Assembly: GCF_017565705.1 (NCBI RefSeq)
Contig: NZ_JAGDYL010000003.1
Span: 33,982 to 97,981 of the forward strand
Origin: Leucobacter ruminantium
GTDB lineage: Bacteria; Actinomycetota; Actinomycetes; Actinomycetales; Microbacteriaceae
Direction: 5' to 3'
DNA length: 64,000 nucleotides
Part shown: piece by piece, positions 29,111 to 37,967 of the stretch
Layout: each line of letters starts with the position of its first letter
How positions within the stretch are numbered: the stretch's first letter is position 1
Notes under the pieces: model-generated
Databases searched by the model: none
What the model saw: the letters and a program-made list of their open reading frames with translations, nothing else
Told to the model about the DNA's origin: nothing
Translations under genes and position numbers: made by a program

Positions 29111-31714
29111 ATGAGCGAATTCGAACTTCTTGATCCCTCGGGAATCCCGGTCGGCGACGGTTTCGGCGGCGGCGACGCTCCCGGGGGCGCCGGCGGCGAC
29201 CCGCTGCTCGACGGGCTGAACCCTGCGCAGGAGCGCGCGGTCACGGCCCGCGGCCCCGCTCTGCTCATCGTCGCGGGGGCGGGGTCGGGCAAGACCCGCG
29301 TGCTCACCCACCGCATCGCGCAGCTCATCCGCGGCCGTGAGGCGTGGCCGAGCCAGATCCTCGCGATCACCTTCACGAACAAGGCCGCGGCCGAGATGCG
29401 GGAGCGTCTCGAAGGGCTGCTGGGCTCGGGCGTCGAGGGCATGTGGGTGTCGACGTTCCACTCGGCGTGCGTCAGGATCCTGCGCCGCGAATCCGAGCGC
29501 TTCGGCTACGTGTCGGGCTTCACGATCTACGACTCGGCCGACAGCAGGGCGCTCCTCAAGCGGATCATCAAGGAGCTCGACGCCGACAGCTACGGATTCA
29601 CACCGGCGAACGCGGGATCGAAGATCTCCCGACTCAAGAACGAGCTCACCGATGTCGACGGCTACCGGGCGACGATGAACGAGAGCGACCCGAGGGATCG
29701 CCTGTTCGTCGAGATCTTCTCCATGTACCAGCAGGAGCTGAGGCGGGCGAACGCGTTCGACTTCGACGACCTCATCGGACAGACGGTGCAGCTCTTCCGC
29801 TCCCATCCCGATGTCGCTGCGGTCTACCAGCGGCGGTTCCGCCACATCCTCGTCGACGAGTACCAGGACACCAACCACGCGCAGTACGCGCTGATCCGGG
29901 AGCTCACGAGACCGGTAGAGCCGGAGCAGGTCGAGGGGCTGACGCCCCCCGCGAGGGATCGCGAGCTCGACGCGTCGGGCCGCATCCCGGGGGCCTCGCT
30001 CACGGTCGTCGGCGACTCCGACCAGTCGATCTACGCCTTCCGCGGCGCCGACATCCGCAACATCGTCGAGTTCGAGCGCGACTTCGCGGGAGCCGAGGTG
30101 GTGAAGCTCGAGCAGAACTACCGCTCCACGCAGAACATCCTCTCCGCGGCGAATGCCGTGATCGGCAACAACTTCGATCGGCAGGAGAAGAACCTCTTCA
30201 CGACCGCGGGCGACGGCGAGAGGATCGTCGGCTTCACCGGGTACTCGCAGCACGACGAGGCGCGCTTCGTGGCGGAGGAGATCGAGGATCTGCATCGGGC
30301 AGGCGTCGCCTACGGCGACATCGCCGTCTTCTACCGCACCAACTCGCAGACGCGGGCGCTCGAGGAACTGCTCATCCGCTCGGCCGTGCCCTATCGCGTG
30401 CTCGGCGGCACGAAGTTCTACGAGCGCGCCGAGATCAAGGACGCGATGGCCTACCTCACGAGCATCGCGAACCCCTACGATCCGATCGCCTGGTCTCGGC
30501 TGCTGGGCGCGCCGAAGCGCGGCATCGGACCCATGGCCGAGGCGCACCTGGCGAACTTCCAGGAGGCGCAGGGCATCTCCTTCCTCGACGCGATGCTGCG
30601 CGCCGATGAGGTCGCGGCGCTGGGGCCGAAGCCGAGGTCGACGGTCAAGGAGCTCGGGGCGCTGCTCATCCGCGCCGCGCGCATGGCCGCGGGCGGCGGG
30701 GCCACCGACGAGCCGGGGAGCGGGGAGAAGGCGCCGGCACCGGTCGGCGACGTGCTGAAGCTGATCCTCGACGAGACCGAGATGATCGAGAAGCTGCGCG
30801 CGAAGCGCGATCCGCAGGACGACGCGCGGGCCGAGAACCTCGAGGAGCTCATCGCGGTCGCCCGCGAGTTCGACGCGAAACAGCCGGGGGCGGGCCTCCT
30901 CGCATTCCTCACCGAGGTCAGCCTGGTCGCCGCCGCCGACGACCTCGACGACACCAGCGGTACGGTCTCGCTCATGACCATGCACACCGCGAAGGGACTC
31001 GAGTTCAAGGCCGTGTTCATCACCGGTGTCGAGGAGGGGCTGCTGCCGCACCAGATGTCGGTCGACGAGATCGGCGGCATCAACGAGGAGCGACGCCTCA
31101 TGTACGTCGGGATCACGCGAGCGCGCGAGCGCCTGTACCTCACGCTCGCCTCGACGCGCGCCACCTTCGGCGACGTCTCCGTCGCGATGCCCTCGCGCTT
31201 CCTGCAGGAGATCCCCGAGGGGCTCATCGACTGGCGGCAGTCGCCCGGTGAGGTCACCGGCCGCGGCGGAACGGAGTCGCGGGCGCTCAACGCGCCGCGC
31301 GGTTCCTCATCGGGAGCGAGCGGCTACGGTTCGCGTTCGCGCGGCCGCGTCGACTCGTCGGTGTCGTTCGGAGCGTCGGGCGCGGCCGGTCGGGGCTCCG
31401 GCTCCGCCGCCGTGAGCGAGCCGGCGAGCGGCAACATGCAGTCGGCGCTCGACAAGTGGCGCGAGCGCAAGCGCCTCGCGAAGGAGGCCCAGGCGTCGGG
31501 CGGCGGCTTCCCGAACATGATCGGCGGAGCCACCCGGGACAACGGCGATCTCGAGCTCGCGCCGGGCGACCGGATCAAGCACGACGAATACGGCGAGGGC
31601 CGGGTCTCGGCGATCACCGGCGCAGGCTCGAAGCGGGTGGCGCACGTGGTCTTCGAATCGGTCGGCGAGCGCAAGCTGCTCGTCAAACTCGCGCCGATCT
31701 CCAAGGCCGAGTAG
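29111..31714 (+). CDS. pcrA: ATP-dependent DNA helicase PcrA/UvrD
   Basis: The 867-residue superfamily 1A helicase unwinds DNA in repair and replication restart. Motif I AGAGSGKTRVL has Lys61, motif II is VDEYQDTNHAQY, motif III is GDSDQSIYAFRGAD, and motif VI is MYVGITRARERL. The C-terminus after residue 730 is Gly/Ser/Arg-rich, then ends with GDRIKHDEYGEGRVSAI, a Tudor-like RNA-polymerase-binding module known from PcrA. I took the ATG at 29111; the frame is open about 130 codons upstream, but that is composition-driven and overlaps the asparaginase gene. Confidence 0.95.
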   Translation: MSEFELLDPSGIPVGDGFGGGDAPGGAGGDPLLDGLNPAQERAVTARGPALLIVAGAGSGKTRVLTHRIAQLIRGREAWPSQILAITFTNKAAAEMRERLEGLLGSGVEGMWVSTFHSACVRILRRESERFGYVSGFTIYDSADSRALLKRIIKELDADSYGFTPANAGSKISRLKNELTDVDGYRATMNESDPRDRLFVEIFSMYQQELRRANAFDFDDLIGQTVQLFRSHPDVAAVYQRRFRHILVDEYQDTNHAQYALIRELTRPVEPEQVEGLTPPARDRELDASGRIPGASLTVVGDSDQSIYAFRGADIRNIVEFERDFAGAEVVKLEQNYRSTQNILSAANAVIGNNFDRQEKNLFTTAGDGERIVGFTGYSQHDEARFVAEEIEDLHRAGVAYGDIAVFYRTNSQTRALEELLIRSAVPYRVLGGTKFYERAEIKDAMAYLTSIANPYDPIAWSRLLGAPKRGIGPMAEAHLANFQEAQGISFLDAMLRADEVAALGPKPRSTVKELGALLIRAARMAAGGGATDEPGSGEKAPAPVGDVLKLILDETEMIEKLRAKRDPQDDARAENLEELIAVAREFDAKQPGAGLLAFLTEVSLVAAADDLDDTSGTVSLMTMHTAKGLEFKAVFITGVEEGLLPHQMSVDEIGGINEERRLMYVGITRARERLYLTLASTRATFGDVSVAMPSRFLQEIPEGLIDWRQSPGEVTGRGGTESRALNAPRGSSSGASGYGSRSRGRVDSSVSFGASGAAGRGSGSAAVSEPASGNMQSALDKWRERKRLAKEAQASGGGFPNMIGGATRDNGDLELAPGDRIKHDEYGEGRVSAITGAGSKRVAHVVFESVGERKLLVKLAPISKAE

Positions 31715-31772
31715 CCGCGTCCTGCGGCGAGACGCCCAGCGCCCGCACCACCCGAAAGGACGCGCCGTTCCG

Positions 31773-32987
31773 ATGCGCAGCCGCCAGAACCCCTCCGCGT
31801 CATCGTCCGACCGCCGCGCCCGCGCGGCGGTCGCCGTGCTGTTCCTCACCAACGGCGCGCTGTTCGCCAACATCCTGCCCCGCTATCCCGAGATCAAGGA
31901 GCACCTCGGTCTGGGGAACGCGGCCTACGGCCTCTCGGTCGCGGCCTTCCCCGCCGGGGCGATCCTCGCCGGCCTCGCCGCGGCCGCCCTGATCAGGCGA
32001 TTCGGGTCCGCGAGAGTGGCGGTCGCCGGCACGGTGCTCACGAGCCTCGGGCTGCTCGTCGCGGGTCTCGCGCCGAGCGCGCCCGTCTTCGTGCTGGGTC
32101 TGTTCGTCGGCGGCGCCATGGATGCGATCACCGATGTCGCGCAGAACGCCCACGGGCTGCGGGTGCAGCGGAGATACGGTCGCTCTATTCTGAACTCCTT
32201 CCACGCCGTGTGGTCGATCGGCGCCGTCGCGGGCGGATCCATGGCCGCGGCGGCGATCGCGCTGAGACTGCCCATCGGCGTGCACCTCGGGATGTCGGCG
32301 GCGCTGTTCTCCGCGCTCTCCCTCGTGGCCCTGCGCTTCTGCCTGCCGGGCCGCGACGATGAGGGGGACGAGCGGGCGGTCGCCGGCCCGGAGGAGATCC
32401 GTGCGGGGCTGCGCTCGGTCATCACCCCGCGCATCGTGCTCGTGCTCATCGCGCTCGTGGTGATCGCGGTGGCCGGCACGGTCGTCGAGGACGCGGGCAG
32501 CTCCTGGGCCGCCCTCTACCTGTCCTCCCTCGGAGCACCGTCTGCCGTCGCCGCGCTGGGGTTCATCTCCCTGGTCGGTGCGCAGTTCGTCGGCCGTCTC
32601 GTCGGAGACGGCATGGTCGACCGTTTCGGGCAGAGGGCGGTCGCCCGAGCCGGCGGAGTCGTCGCGGCTCTCGGGATGGGCGCAGCTCTCGCGTTCCCGA
32701 GCATCCCCGGAACCGTCCTGGGGTTCGCGACGGCCGGTCTGGGCGTCGCCACCCTGGTGCCCGCCGCGATGCACGCCGCCGACGAGCTCCCCGGGCTGCG
32801 TCACGGCACCGGTCTGACCGTCGTCTCCTGGCTCATGCGTCTGGGATCCCTGCTGTCTCCGCCGCTCGTCGGAATGATCGCCGATGCCTCGAGCCTCAGG
32901 GCCGGACTGCTCCTCGTGCCCGCCGCGGGTCTGGCCGTGGTGCTCCTGGCCGGAGCCCTGCGGGGGCGGGGGCCGATCCCTCGCTGA
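31773..32987 (+). CDS. MFS transporter (YbjJ-like)
   Basis: The 404-residue protein has twelve hydrophobic segments. LFLTNGALFANILPRYPEIK in the first helix and GGAMDAITDVAQNAHGLRVQ in the fourth resemble the YbjJ-type MFS group. VGDGMVDRFGQRAVARAGG is the signature loop between helices 8 and 9. The substrate is unknown; relatives are predicted exporters. The ATG lies 58 bases after pcrA and follows GAAAGGA. There is no clear functional link to its neighbours. Confidence 0.83.
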   Translation: MRSRQNPSASSSDRRARAAVAVLFLTNGALFANILPRYPEIKEHLGLGNAAYGLSVAAFPAGAILAGLAAAALIRRFGSARVAVAGTVLTSLGLLVAGLAPSAPVFVLGLFVGGAMDAITDVAQNAHGLRVQRRYGRSILNSFHAVWSIGAVAGGSMAAAAIALRLPIGVHLGMSAALFSALSLVALRFCLPGRDDEGDERAVAGPEEIRAGLRSVITPRIVLVLIALVVIAVAGTVVEDAGSSWAALYLSSLGAPSAVAALGFISLVGAQFVGRLVGDGMVDRFGQRAVARAGGVVAALGMGAALAFPSIPGTVLGFATAGLGVATLVPAAMHAADELPGLRHGTGLTVVSWLMRLGSLLSPPLVGMIADASSLRAGLLLVPAAGLAVVLLAGALRGRGPIPR

Positions 32988-33192
32988 ACCTCGGGCGTCG
33001 ACGGTGTCCGTTCTCACCGTCGGCGCTCCTCCGCGCCGCTGCGATCCGAACCCGATGCGTCATCGGTCGAAACGGCTCCGGCGAGATTCCTCACCACGCG
33101 GATGATCCCTCACGGAATCGGCAGAAGAATGCTGGAGGGCGTTTCGGCAACCCCGCCGCGCGCCCGCGACCCCAGCTGCAAAGGAGCAATGC

Positions 33193-34497
33193 ATGACGAG
33201 CCCGCCCGCCGGAACGGCGAACTCCACCTCGATCGACTACGCGAAATGGAACCGCCTGCACACGCTCGCCGCGTTCTGCACGCTCGGCGGCACCGCGCTC
33301 GACGGGTACATCCTGGGCGTCGTCGGCGGTGCGATCGGCGCCGCCACAGATGAGCTCCACTTCTCCGCGCTCAGCCAGGGGCTCATCGGTGCGAGCGCGC
33401 TCATCGGAATCTTCATCGGCGGCATGGTGCTCGGCAGGGCGGCCGACCGCTGGGGCAGGCGCGTCGTCTTCCGCTGGAACCTCATCGCCTTCGTGATCCT
33501 CTCCGTTCTGCAGCTGTTCGCCGTCACCACATGGGATCTCGCGATCTACCGCATCCTCATCGGCGTCGCGATCGGCGTCGAGTACGCCGTGGGCGCCGCG
33601 CTGCTGTCGGAGTTCCTGCCGGCGCGGGTGCGCGGCATGTTCCTCGCCGCTCTCCAGTCGACCTGGTTCCTCGGATTCGTCGGCGCGAACTTCGTCGCGC
33701 TCGCCTGGGCAGACGTCAACTGGCGGGTGGTGCTCGCCAGCAGCGCCATCCCCGCGGTCATCATCGCCATCGCGCGCATCAAGCTGCCCGAGTCGCCGCG
33801 GTGGCTGCAGTCGCAGGGCAGGGCAGACGAAGCTCAGGCGATCGTCGACCGGCACTTCCCGCCTGGTACGACCCTCCCCGAGGTGCAGCAAGCCGAAGAA
33901 CGCGGACGCTTCTCCGAGCTGTTCGACCGCCGCAACTGGAAACTCACCACCTACGGCGGCCTGTTCTGGGCGTGCCAGGTCGGTCCGCTCTTCGCGATCT
34001 TCACCTTCATCACCCCGGTGCTCGACGACCTCGGCCTGCCGCAGGGTTTCAGCCGCGATTTCATCATGAACATGCTGCAGTTCGCGGGCGCGGTCGTCTT
34101 CATCTGGGTGCTCGTCGCGATGACCCGGCGCAGTTTCGCGATCTCGACATTCGGAGTGACGCTCGCCTCCCTGCTCGTGCTCGGCATCTTCCCGAGCGCG
34201 CCGCTCGCCGTGCTCGCGATCGCCACCGGCGTCTACCTGTTCGTCGCATCGGGCGCCTCGAACCTCCAGTTCGTGTACCCGTCCGAGATGTTCCCGACCC
34301 GTCTGCGCACATCGGGCGTCGGCTTCTCCGCCTCGATGAGCCGCTTGGGCGCCGCCCTCGCCACGTATCTCATGCCCGTCCTGATCGCCGCAGTCGGAGT
34401 CAACGCCTCGCTCCTGCTGCTTGCGCTCTTCCCGCTCGTCGGCCTCATCGCGTCGATTCTCTGGGCCCCCGAGACGAGCAAGACCCCCATTCGCTGA
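33193..34497 (+). CDS. MFS transporter (sugar-porter/SV2-like)
   Basis: The 434-residue protein has twelve hydrophobic segments with strong family motifs: GGMVLGRAADRWGRRVVF between helices 2 and 3, and KLPESPRWLQSQGR before the central loop. FPTRLRTSGVGFSASMSRLG lies near residue 370. This group carries organic acids, aromatic acids or sugars by proton symport. The ATG at 33193 follows AAGGAG. An ornithine-cyclodeaminase-like gene and a PucR regulator follow on the same strand, so an amino-acid-like or amine substrate is inferred. Confidence 0.84.
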   Translation: MTSPPAGTANSTSIDYAKWNRLHTLAAFCTLGGTALDGYILGVVGGAIGAATDELHFSALSQGLIGASALIGIFIGGMVLGRAADRWGRRVVFRWNLIAFVILSVLQLFAVTTWDLAIYRILIGVAIGVEYAVGAALLSEFLPARVRGMFLAALQSTWFLGFVGANFVALAWADVNWRVVLASSAIPAVIIAIARIKLPESPRWLQSQGRADEAQAIVDRHFPPGTTLPEVQQAEERGRFSELFDRRNWKLTTYGGLFWACQVGPLFAIFTFITPVLDDLGLPQGFSRDFIMNMLQFAGAVVFIWVLVAMTRRSFAISTFGVTLASLLVLGIFPSAPLAVLAIATGVYLFVASGASNLQFVYPSEMFPTRLRTSGVGFSASMSRLGAALATYLMPVLIAAVGVNASLLLLALFPLVGLIASILWAPETSKTPIR

Positions 34498-34507
34498 GGG
34501 ATCCCTC
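34496..34507. repeat. Iterated-motif palindrome at the MFS stop codon
   Basis: GAGGGATCCCTC is a perfect 12-base palindrome made of two head-to-head copies of the window-wide octamer. It starts inside the TGA of the MFS gene. It is one of the few places in the window where the two orientations fuse. Confidence 0.85.
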
Positions 34508-34559
34508 GCGTCGTATCAACCACCCGACCAACCGTTCCAGATCGAAGAAAGAAGCAGCG

Positions 34560-35552
34560 ATGTCTCAGATCACCCGCGGCCAGAACCTCCGCTACCTCTC
34601 CCGGAAGGACGTCGAGAACCTCGGCATCTCGCGTCGAACGGTGCTCGACCACGTGCGACGCGCGCTCGTCGAGCACGGGCACAAGCGCACCGAGATGCCG
34701 GCGAAGATCGGAGTGCACCCCTACGAGGACGTCTTCTTCCACGCCATGCCCGCCTTCATCCCCGAGATGGACGTCGTCGGCGCGAAGTGGATCGAGTGCT
34801 ACCCGCGCAACCCGCGGGAGTTCGGTCTGCCGCAGACGACGGGCGTGCTGTGCCTCAACGACGTCGAGACCGGTGTGCCGCTCTCGATCATGGACTGCAC
34901 CTGGCTCACCGCCGCCCGCACCCCCGCCGTGACGGTGCTCATGGCGAAGGAGCTGCACCCCGGCGCGCGCAGCTTCGGCATGTTCGGCGCGGGCGTGCAG
35001 GGACGCGAGCACGTGCGCTACGCAGCGGAGCACCTCGACTCGCTCGAGGAGATCGTCGTGTTCGACCGCTTCCCCGAGGTCGCGGAGCGGCTCGTCGCCG
35101 ATCTGCAGCCCGAGACCGGCGTGAAGCTCCGTGTGGGCGCATCGATCGAGCAGGTGGTGAAGGAGTGCGAGGTGCTGAGCTCGGCGACGCTCGTCGTACG
35201 GGAACCTCTGGCGCTCGCGAAGAGCGAGTGGGTGTCGGCGGGGCAGACGATCCTGCCCTGCGACCTCAACACCTTCTGGGATCCCGAGATCCCGATGCGC
35301 GCCGACGCCTACATCACCGACTCGACCGAGGAGCACGATCTCTTCGTGGAGATGGGGTACTACCCAGGGGGTAGCCCCCGGATCGCTGCCGAATCGGGTG
35401 AGGTGCTGGCGGGGCTGAAGCCGGGCCGCACCTCTCCCGACCAGCTCATCGTCAACAGCAACATCGGCATGGCGGTCTGCGACATGGCCGTCGCGGCGGC
35501 GATCCACGAGGCCGCGGAGGCGGCAGGGGCCGGACAGCTGCTGGAACTCTGA
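34560..35552 (+). CDS. Ornithine cyclodeaminase/mu-crystallin family protein
   Basis: The 330-residue protein has LRYLSRKDVENLGISRRTVL at the N-terminus, a central IMDCTWLTAARTPAVTVLMA typical of the family, and the NAD(P)-binding FGMFGAGVQGREHVRYA near residue 140. Family members include ornithine cyclodeaminases, ketimine reductases, alanine dehydrogenases and partner subunits of amine oxidases, so the reaction cannot be assigned. The ATG at 34560 has only a weak GAAAGAAG site. It is between an MFS carrier and a PucR-type regulator, which suggests an inducible pathway for an amino acid or amine. Confidence 0.82.
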   Translation: MSQITRGQNLRYLSRKDVENLGISRRTVLDHVRRALVEHGHKRTEMPAKIGVHPYEDVFFHAMPAFIPEMDVVGAKWIECYPRNPREFGLPQTTGVLCLNDVETGVPLSIMDCTWLTAARTPAVTVLMAKELHPGARSFGMFGAGVQGREHVRYAAEHLDSLEEIVVFDRFPEVAERLVADLQPETGVKLRVGASIEQVVKECEVLSSATLVVREPLALAKSEWVSAGQTILPCDLNTFWDPEIPMRADAYITDSTEEHDLFVEMGYYPGGSPRIAAESGEVLAGLKPGRTSPDQLIVNSNIGMAVCDMAVAAAIHEAAEAAGAGQLLEL

Positions 35553-35633
35553 GCCGGTCGCGGCGGCCCTCCCCGGTTCAGGAGAGCGCGTCGCGGTCGG
35601 ATACGATGAACCCCGAGAGGAGGTGGGTCGCGC

Positions 35634-36830
35634 GTGCAGAACACTCTCGTCGATGAGGTGCAGCTGCTCATCGACCGGCTCGCGACCCGCCTCCAGCAGT
35701 CCATCGCGATCGACGCCCGCGACGGGGAACTCATCGCGGTCAGCCGGCACTTCGGCGACGCCGATCCCTATCGGATGCATCTGCTGCTGCACCGCACCAT
35801 GCCGCCGGGGGCGCGGGACTACTTCTCCTCCTTCGTGAGGGATCTCAGCGGCTCCGCTCCCGTGCGGGTTCCGGGGAACCCGCAGATGTCCATCGAGCCG
35901 AGATGGTGCTACCCCGTGGGCGACGGTCTCGCCTATCTCTGGATCATCGATCGCGGGGTGCATCTGCCCGGCGACGAGATCGAGCGCTACTGCAGACAGC
36001 TCGCCATGATCCTCGAGGAGCGCACGACGGCGCAGGACGGGGACAGCACTGGGGTCGGGACGGCCGGGTGGCTGCGCGAGCTCGTGCTCGGGCGAGAGGC
36101 CGCGACGCCGGAGCCGGAGGCGGGAAGGCTCTTCGCCGTCATGGCGTACTGCGCCTCGGGAGAGGAGCATGATTCGCTGCACGAGCTCCTGAAGCGCGCG
36201 CTCCGACCCGCATCGCTCTGCGGCCTCTCGACGGCGACGGTGCTCGACGCCGACGGATTCGCCGTGGCGGTGCTCGCGGGGGAGGGCGACGACGGCATCG
36301 TCGACCGCGGAGCGTTGGAGTGGGTGCGCACGGAGGGTACCAGGAGCATGCGGGAGATCGGGCTCGACCGCGGAGCGGGCCTCGCGGGTCTCGCGTCGGC
36401 CTCCGAACTGCGCGCGCTCTACGCCCGGGCCGCGATCTCGGCGGTGCTGTGCAGGGAGCTCTACCGGAGCGAACCCGTGGTCGGGTGGAGCCGGGTGGCC
36501 GGCCTGGCAGCCGCGGTCGCACCGGCGCAGCCGCCGCACGCGATCGAAGAGAGCCGCACCGGAGCGCTCGCCGCGGCGCTCCGCGACCCCGAGAGCTTCG
36601 CCTTCGACACGGTCGGGGCGCTGCTCCGCTCCGATCAGGAGACGGGACCGGCGGCGCTGCTCCACGTGCACCGCACGACCGTGAACTACCGCCTGCATCA
36701 GCTCGCCGACGCGACGGGAATCGATCTCGCCGTGCCTTCCGACCGCTTCCTCGCCTTCGTCGAGTGGCTGCGAGTCGCGCTCGAGCGCGAGATTCCCGCC
36801 GACCTCATGGCGGCGGCGCACGCGGTGTGA
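35634..36830 (+). CDS. PucR/CdaR family transcriptional regulator
   Basis: The 398-residue protein has a long N-terminal sensory region without a recognisable ligand motif, and a C-terminal PucR-type HTH. The HTH is ALLHVHRTTVNYRLHQLADA followed by RFLAFVEWLRVALE. PucR regulators usually activate purine, amino-acid or sugar-acid catabolism next door. The GTG at 35634 follows GAGAGGAGG. It lies 81 bases after the cyclodeaminase-like gene on the same strand and is its likely regulator. Confidence 0.85.
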   Translation: MQNTLVDEVQLLIDRLATRLQQSIAIDARDGELIAVSRHFGDADPYRMHLLLHRTMPPGARDYFSSFVRDLSGSAPVRVPGNPQMSIEPRWCYPVGDGLAYLWIIDRGVHLPGDEIERYCRQLAMILEERTTAQDGDSTGVGTAGWLRELVLGREAATPEPEAGRLFAVMAYCASGEEHDSLHELLKRALRPASLCGLSTATVLDADGFAVAVLAGEGDDGIVDRGALEWVRTEGTRSMREIGLDRGAGLAGLASASELRALYARAAISAVLCRELYRSEPVVGWSRVAGLAAAVAPAQPPHAIEESRTGALAAALRDPESFAFDTVGALLRSDQETGPAALLHVHRTTVNYRLHQLADATGIDLAVPSDRFLAFVEWLRVALEREIPADLMAAAHAV

Positions 36831-36887
36831 GCGTGTCGCGCGCCGCGCATTCCGCGGATGTCGGGGGAGCGGCGTAGGGTCGATGTC

Positions 36888-37967
36888 ATGACCGATTCAG
36901 CGCTGAGCGTCTGGCCCGCGATCGTCGAGGACGCGCGGCGCTACCCGAGCCCGCACAACTCGCAGCCGGTGAAACTGCGTCCGACGGGCCCTCTGACCGC
37001 AACGCTGTACTACGACCTCGACCTCGGGCTCCCGGCCGAGTCGTTCGGCATCCCCTTCGCGCACGTCTGCGCCGGCGTATTCCTGGAAACACTGCGGGTC
37101 GTGGCCCGTGCCGCGGGCTACGAGGTCTCCGAGCGTCTCGACCTCGCCGAGATGGACTTCGAAGGATCCGAGCGCCTCCACCGCTTCGCCGAGGTCGAAC
37201 TCGAGCCGCTCGATCTCTCGGAGAAGGAGCGGGCGGAGGCCCGCATCGCCCTCGAACGGCTCCGCACCAGGCGCACGTCCCGGCGGCCCTACACGAGCCG
37301 CACGGTTTCCGTCGACGTGCTGCGCGGAGCCGAGCGGATCTGCACCGAGGCGGGCTACGAGTTCCGCAGCACCGACGACCGCGCGCTCGTCAAACGCATC
37401 GTGCACGTCAACCAGGCGACCCTCTTCGACGACCTCGAGAACGACGCCGTCTACGACGAGATCATGACATGGCTCAGATTCTCGAAGCGAGAGGCCGCCG
37501 AGAAGGCGGACGGCCTGTCGGCCGAGGCGATGCTGCTGCCCGGCCGCATCCTGCGCTTCGCGATGGGGCACCGCGGCCTGTGGCGCGCCCCGGTGATCGG
37601 AGCCGCCATCCGGGGCGTCTATCTCAACACCATGCGCGGCGTGCACCAGCTCGGCTGGCTCGAGGGGCCGTTCGCGGGTCCAGGGGACTACATCGAGGCC
37701 GGCCGCACCTTCATGCGCGTCTGGCTCGAGCTGCATCGCAACGGCGTCGTGCTGCACCCCTTCGGCACGGTGATCACGAACCCGCGCTCCCACGAGCTGT
37801 TCGCAGACGCCGTCGGGGCGCGCGAGGGCGACGGCCGTATGGCCTGGATGCTGTTCCGCTTCGGCTACAGCCCCTACCCGCCGCTCGCGCACCGCAGAAG
37901 CGCGGCCGCCATGCTGCTGGAGAACGAGAGCGCCGCGACCGCGGCCTCGGGAGAGGAGGCGCGATGA
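36888..37967 (+). CDS. Nitroreductase-like flavoprotein (Acg-like)
   Basis: The 359-residue protein resembles Acg-type nitroreductase-fold proteins. DARRYPSPHNSQPVKLRP near residue 15 matches the family SPHNxQPW region, and RLRTRRTSRRPYTSRTVS near residue 125 matches the second flavin-contact region. The length is well above classical nitroreductases (about 200), as in the Acg group. The substrate and even redox activity are unknown. The ATG follows a weak AGGGTCG site. Its stop overlaps the ATG of the next gene (ATGA), so the two proteins are made together. Confidence 0.7.
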   Translation: MTDSALSVWPAIVEDARRYPSPHNSQPVKLRPTGPLTATLYYDLDLGLPAESFGIPFAHVCAGVFLETLRVVARAAGYEVSERLDLAEMDFEGSERLHRFAEVELEPLDLSEKERAEARIALERLRTRRTSRRPYTSRTVSVDVLRGAERICTEAGYEFRSTDDRALVKRIVHVNQATLFDDLENDAVYDEIMTWLRFSKREAAEKADGLSAEAMLLPGRILRFAMGHRGLWRAPVIGAAIRGVYLNTMRGVHQLGWLEGPFAGPGDYIEAGRTFMRVWLELHRNGVVLHPFGTVITNPRSHELFADAVGAREGDGRMAWMLFRFGYSPYPPLAHRRSAAAMLLENESAATAASGEEAR

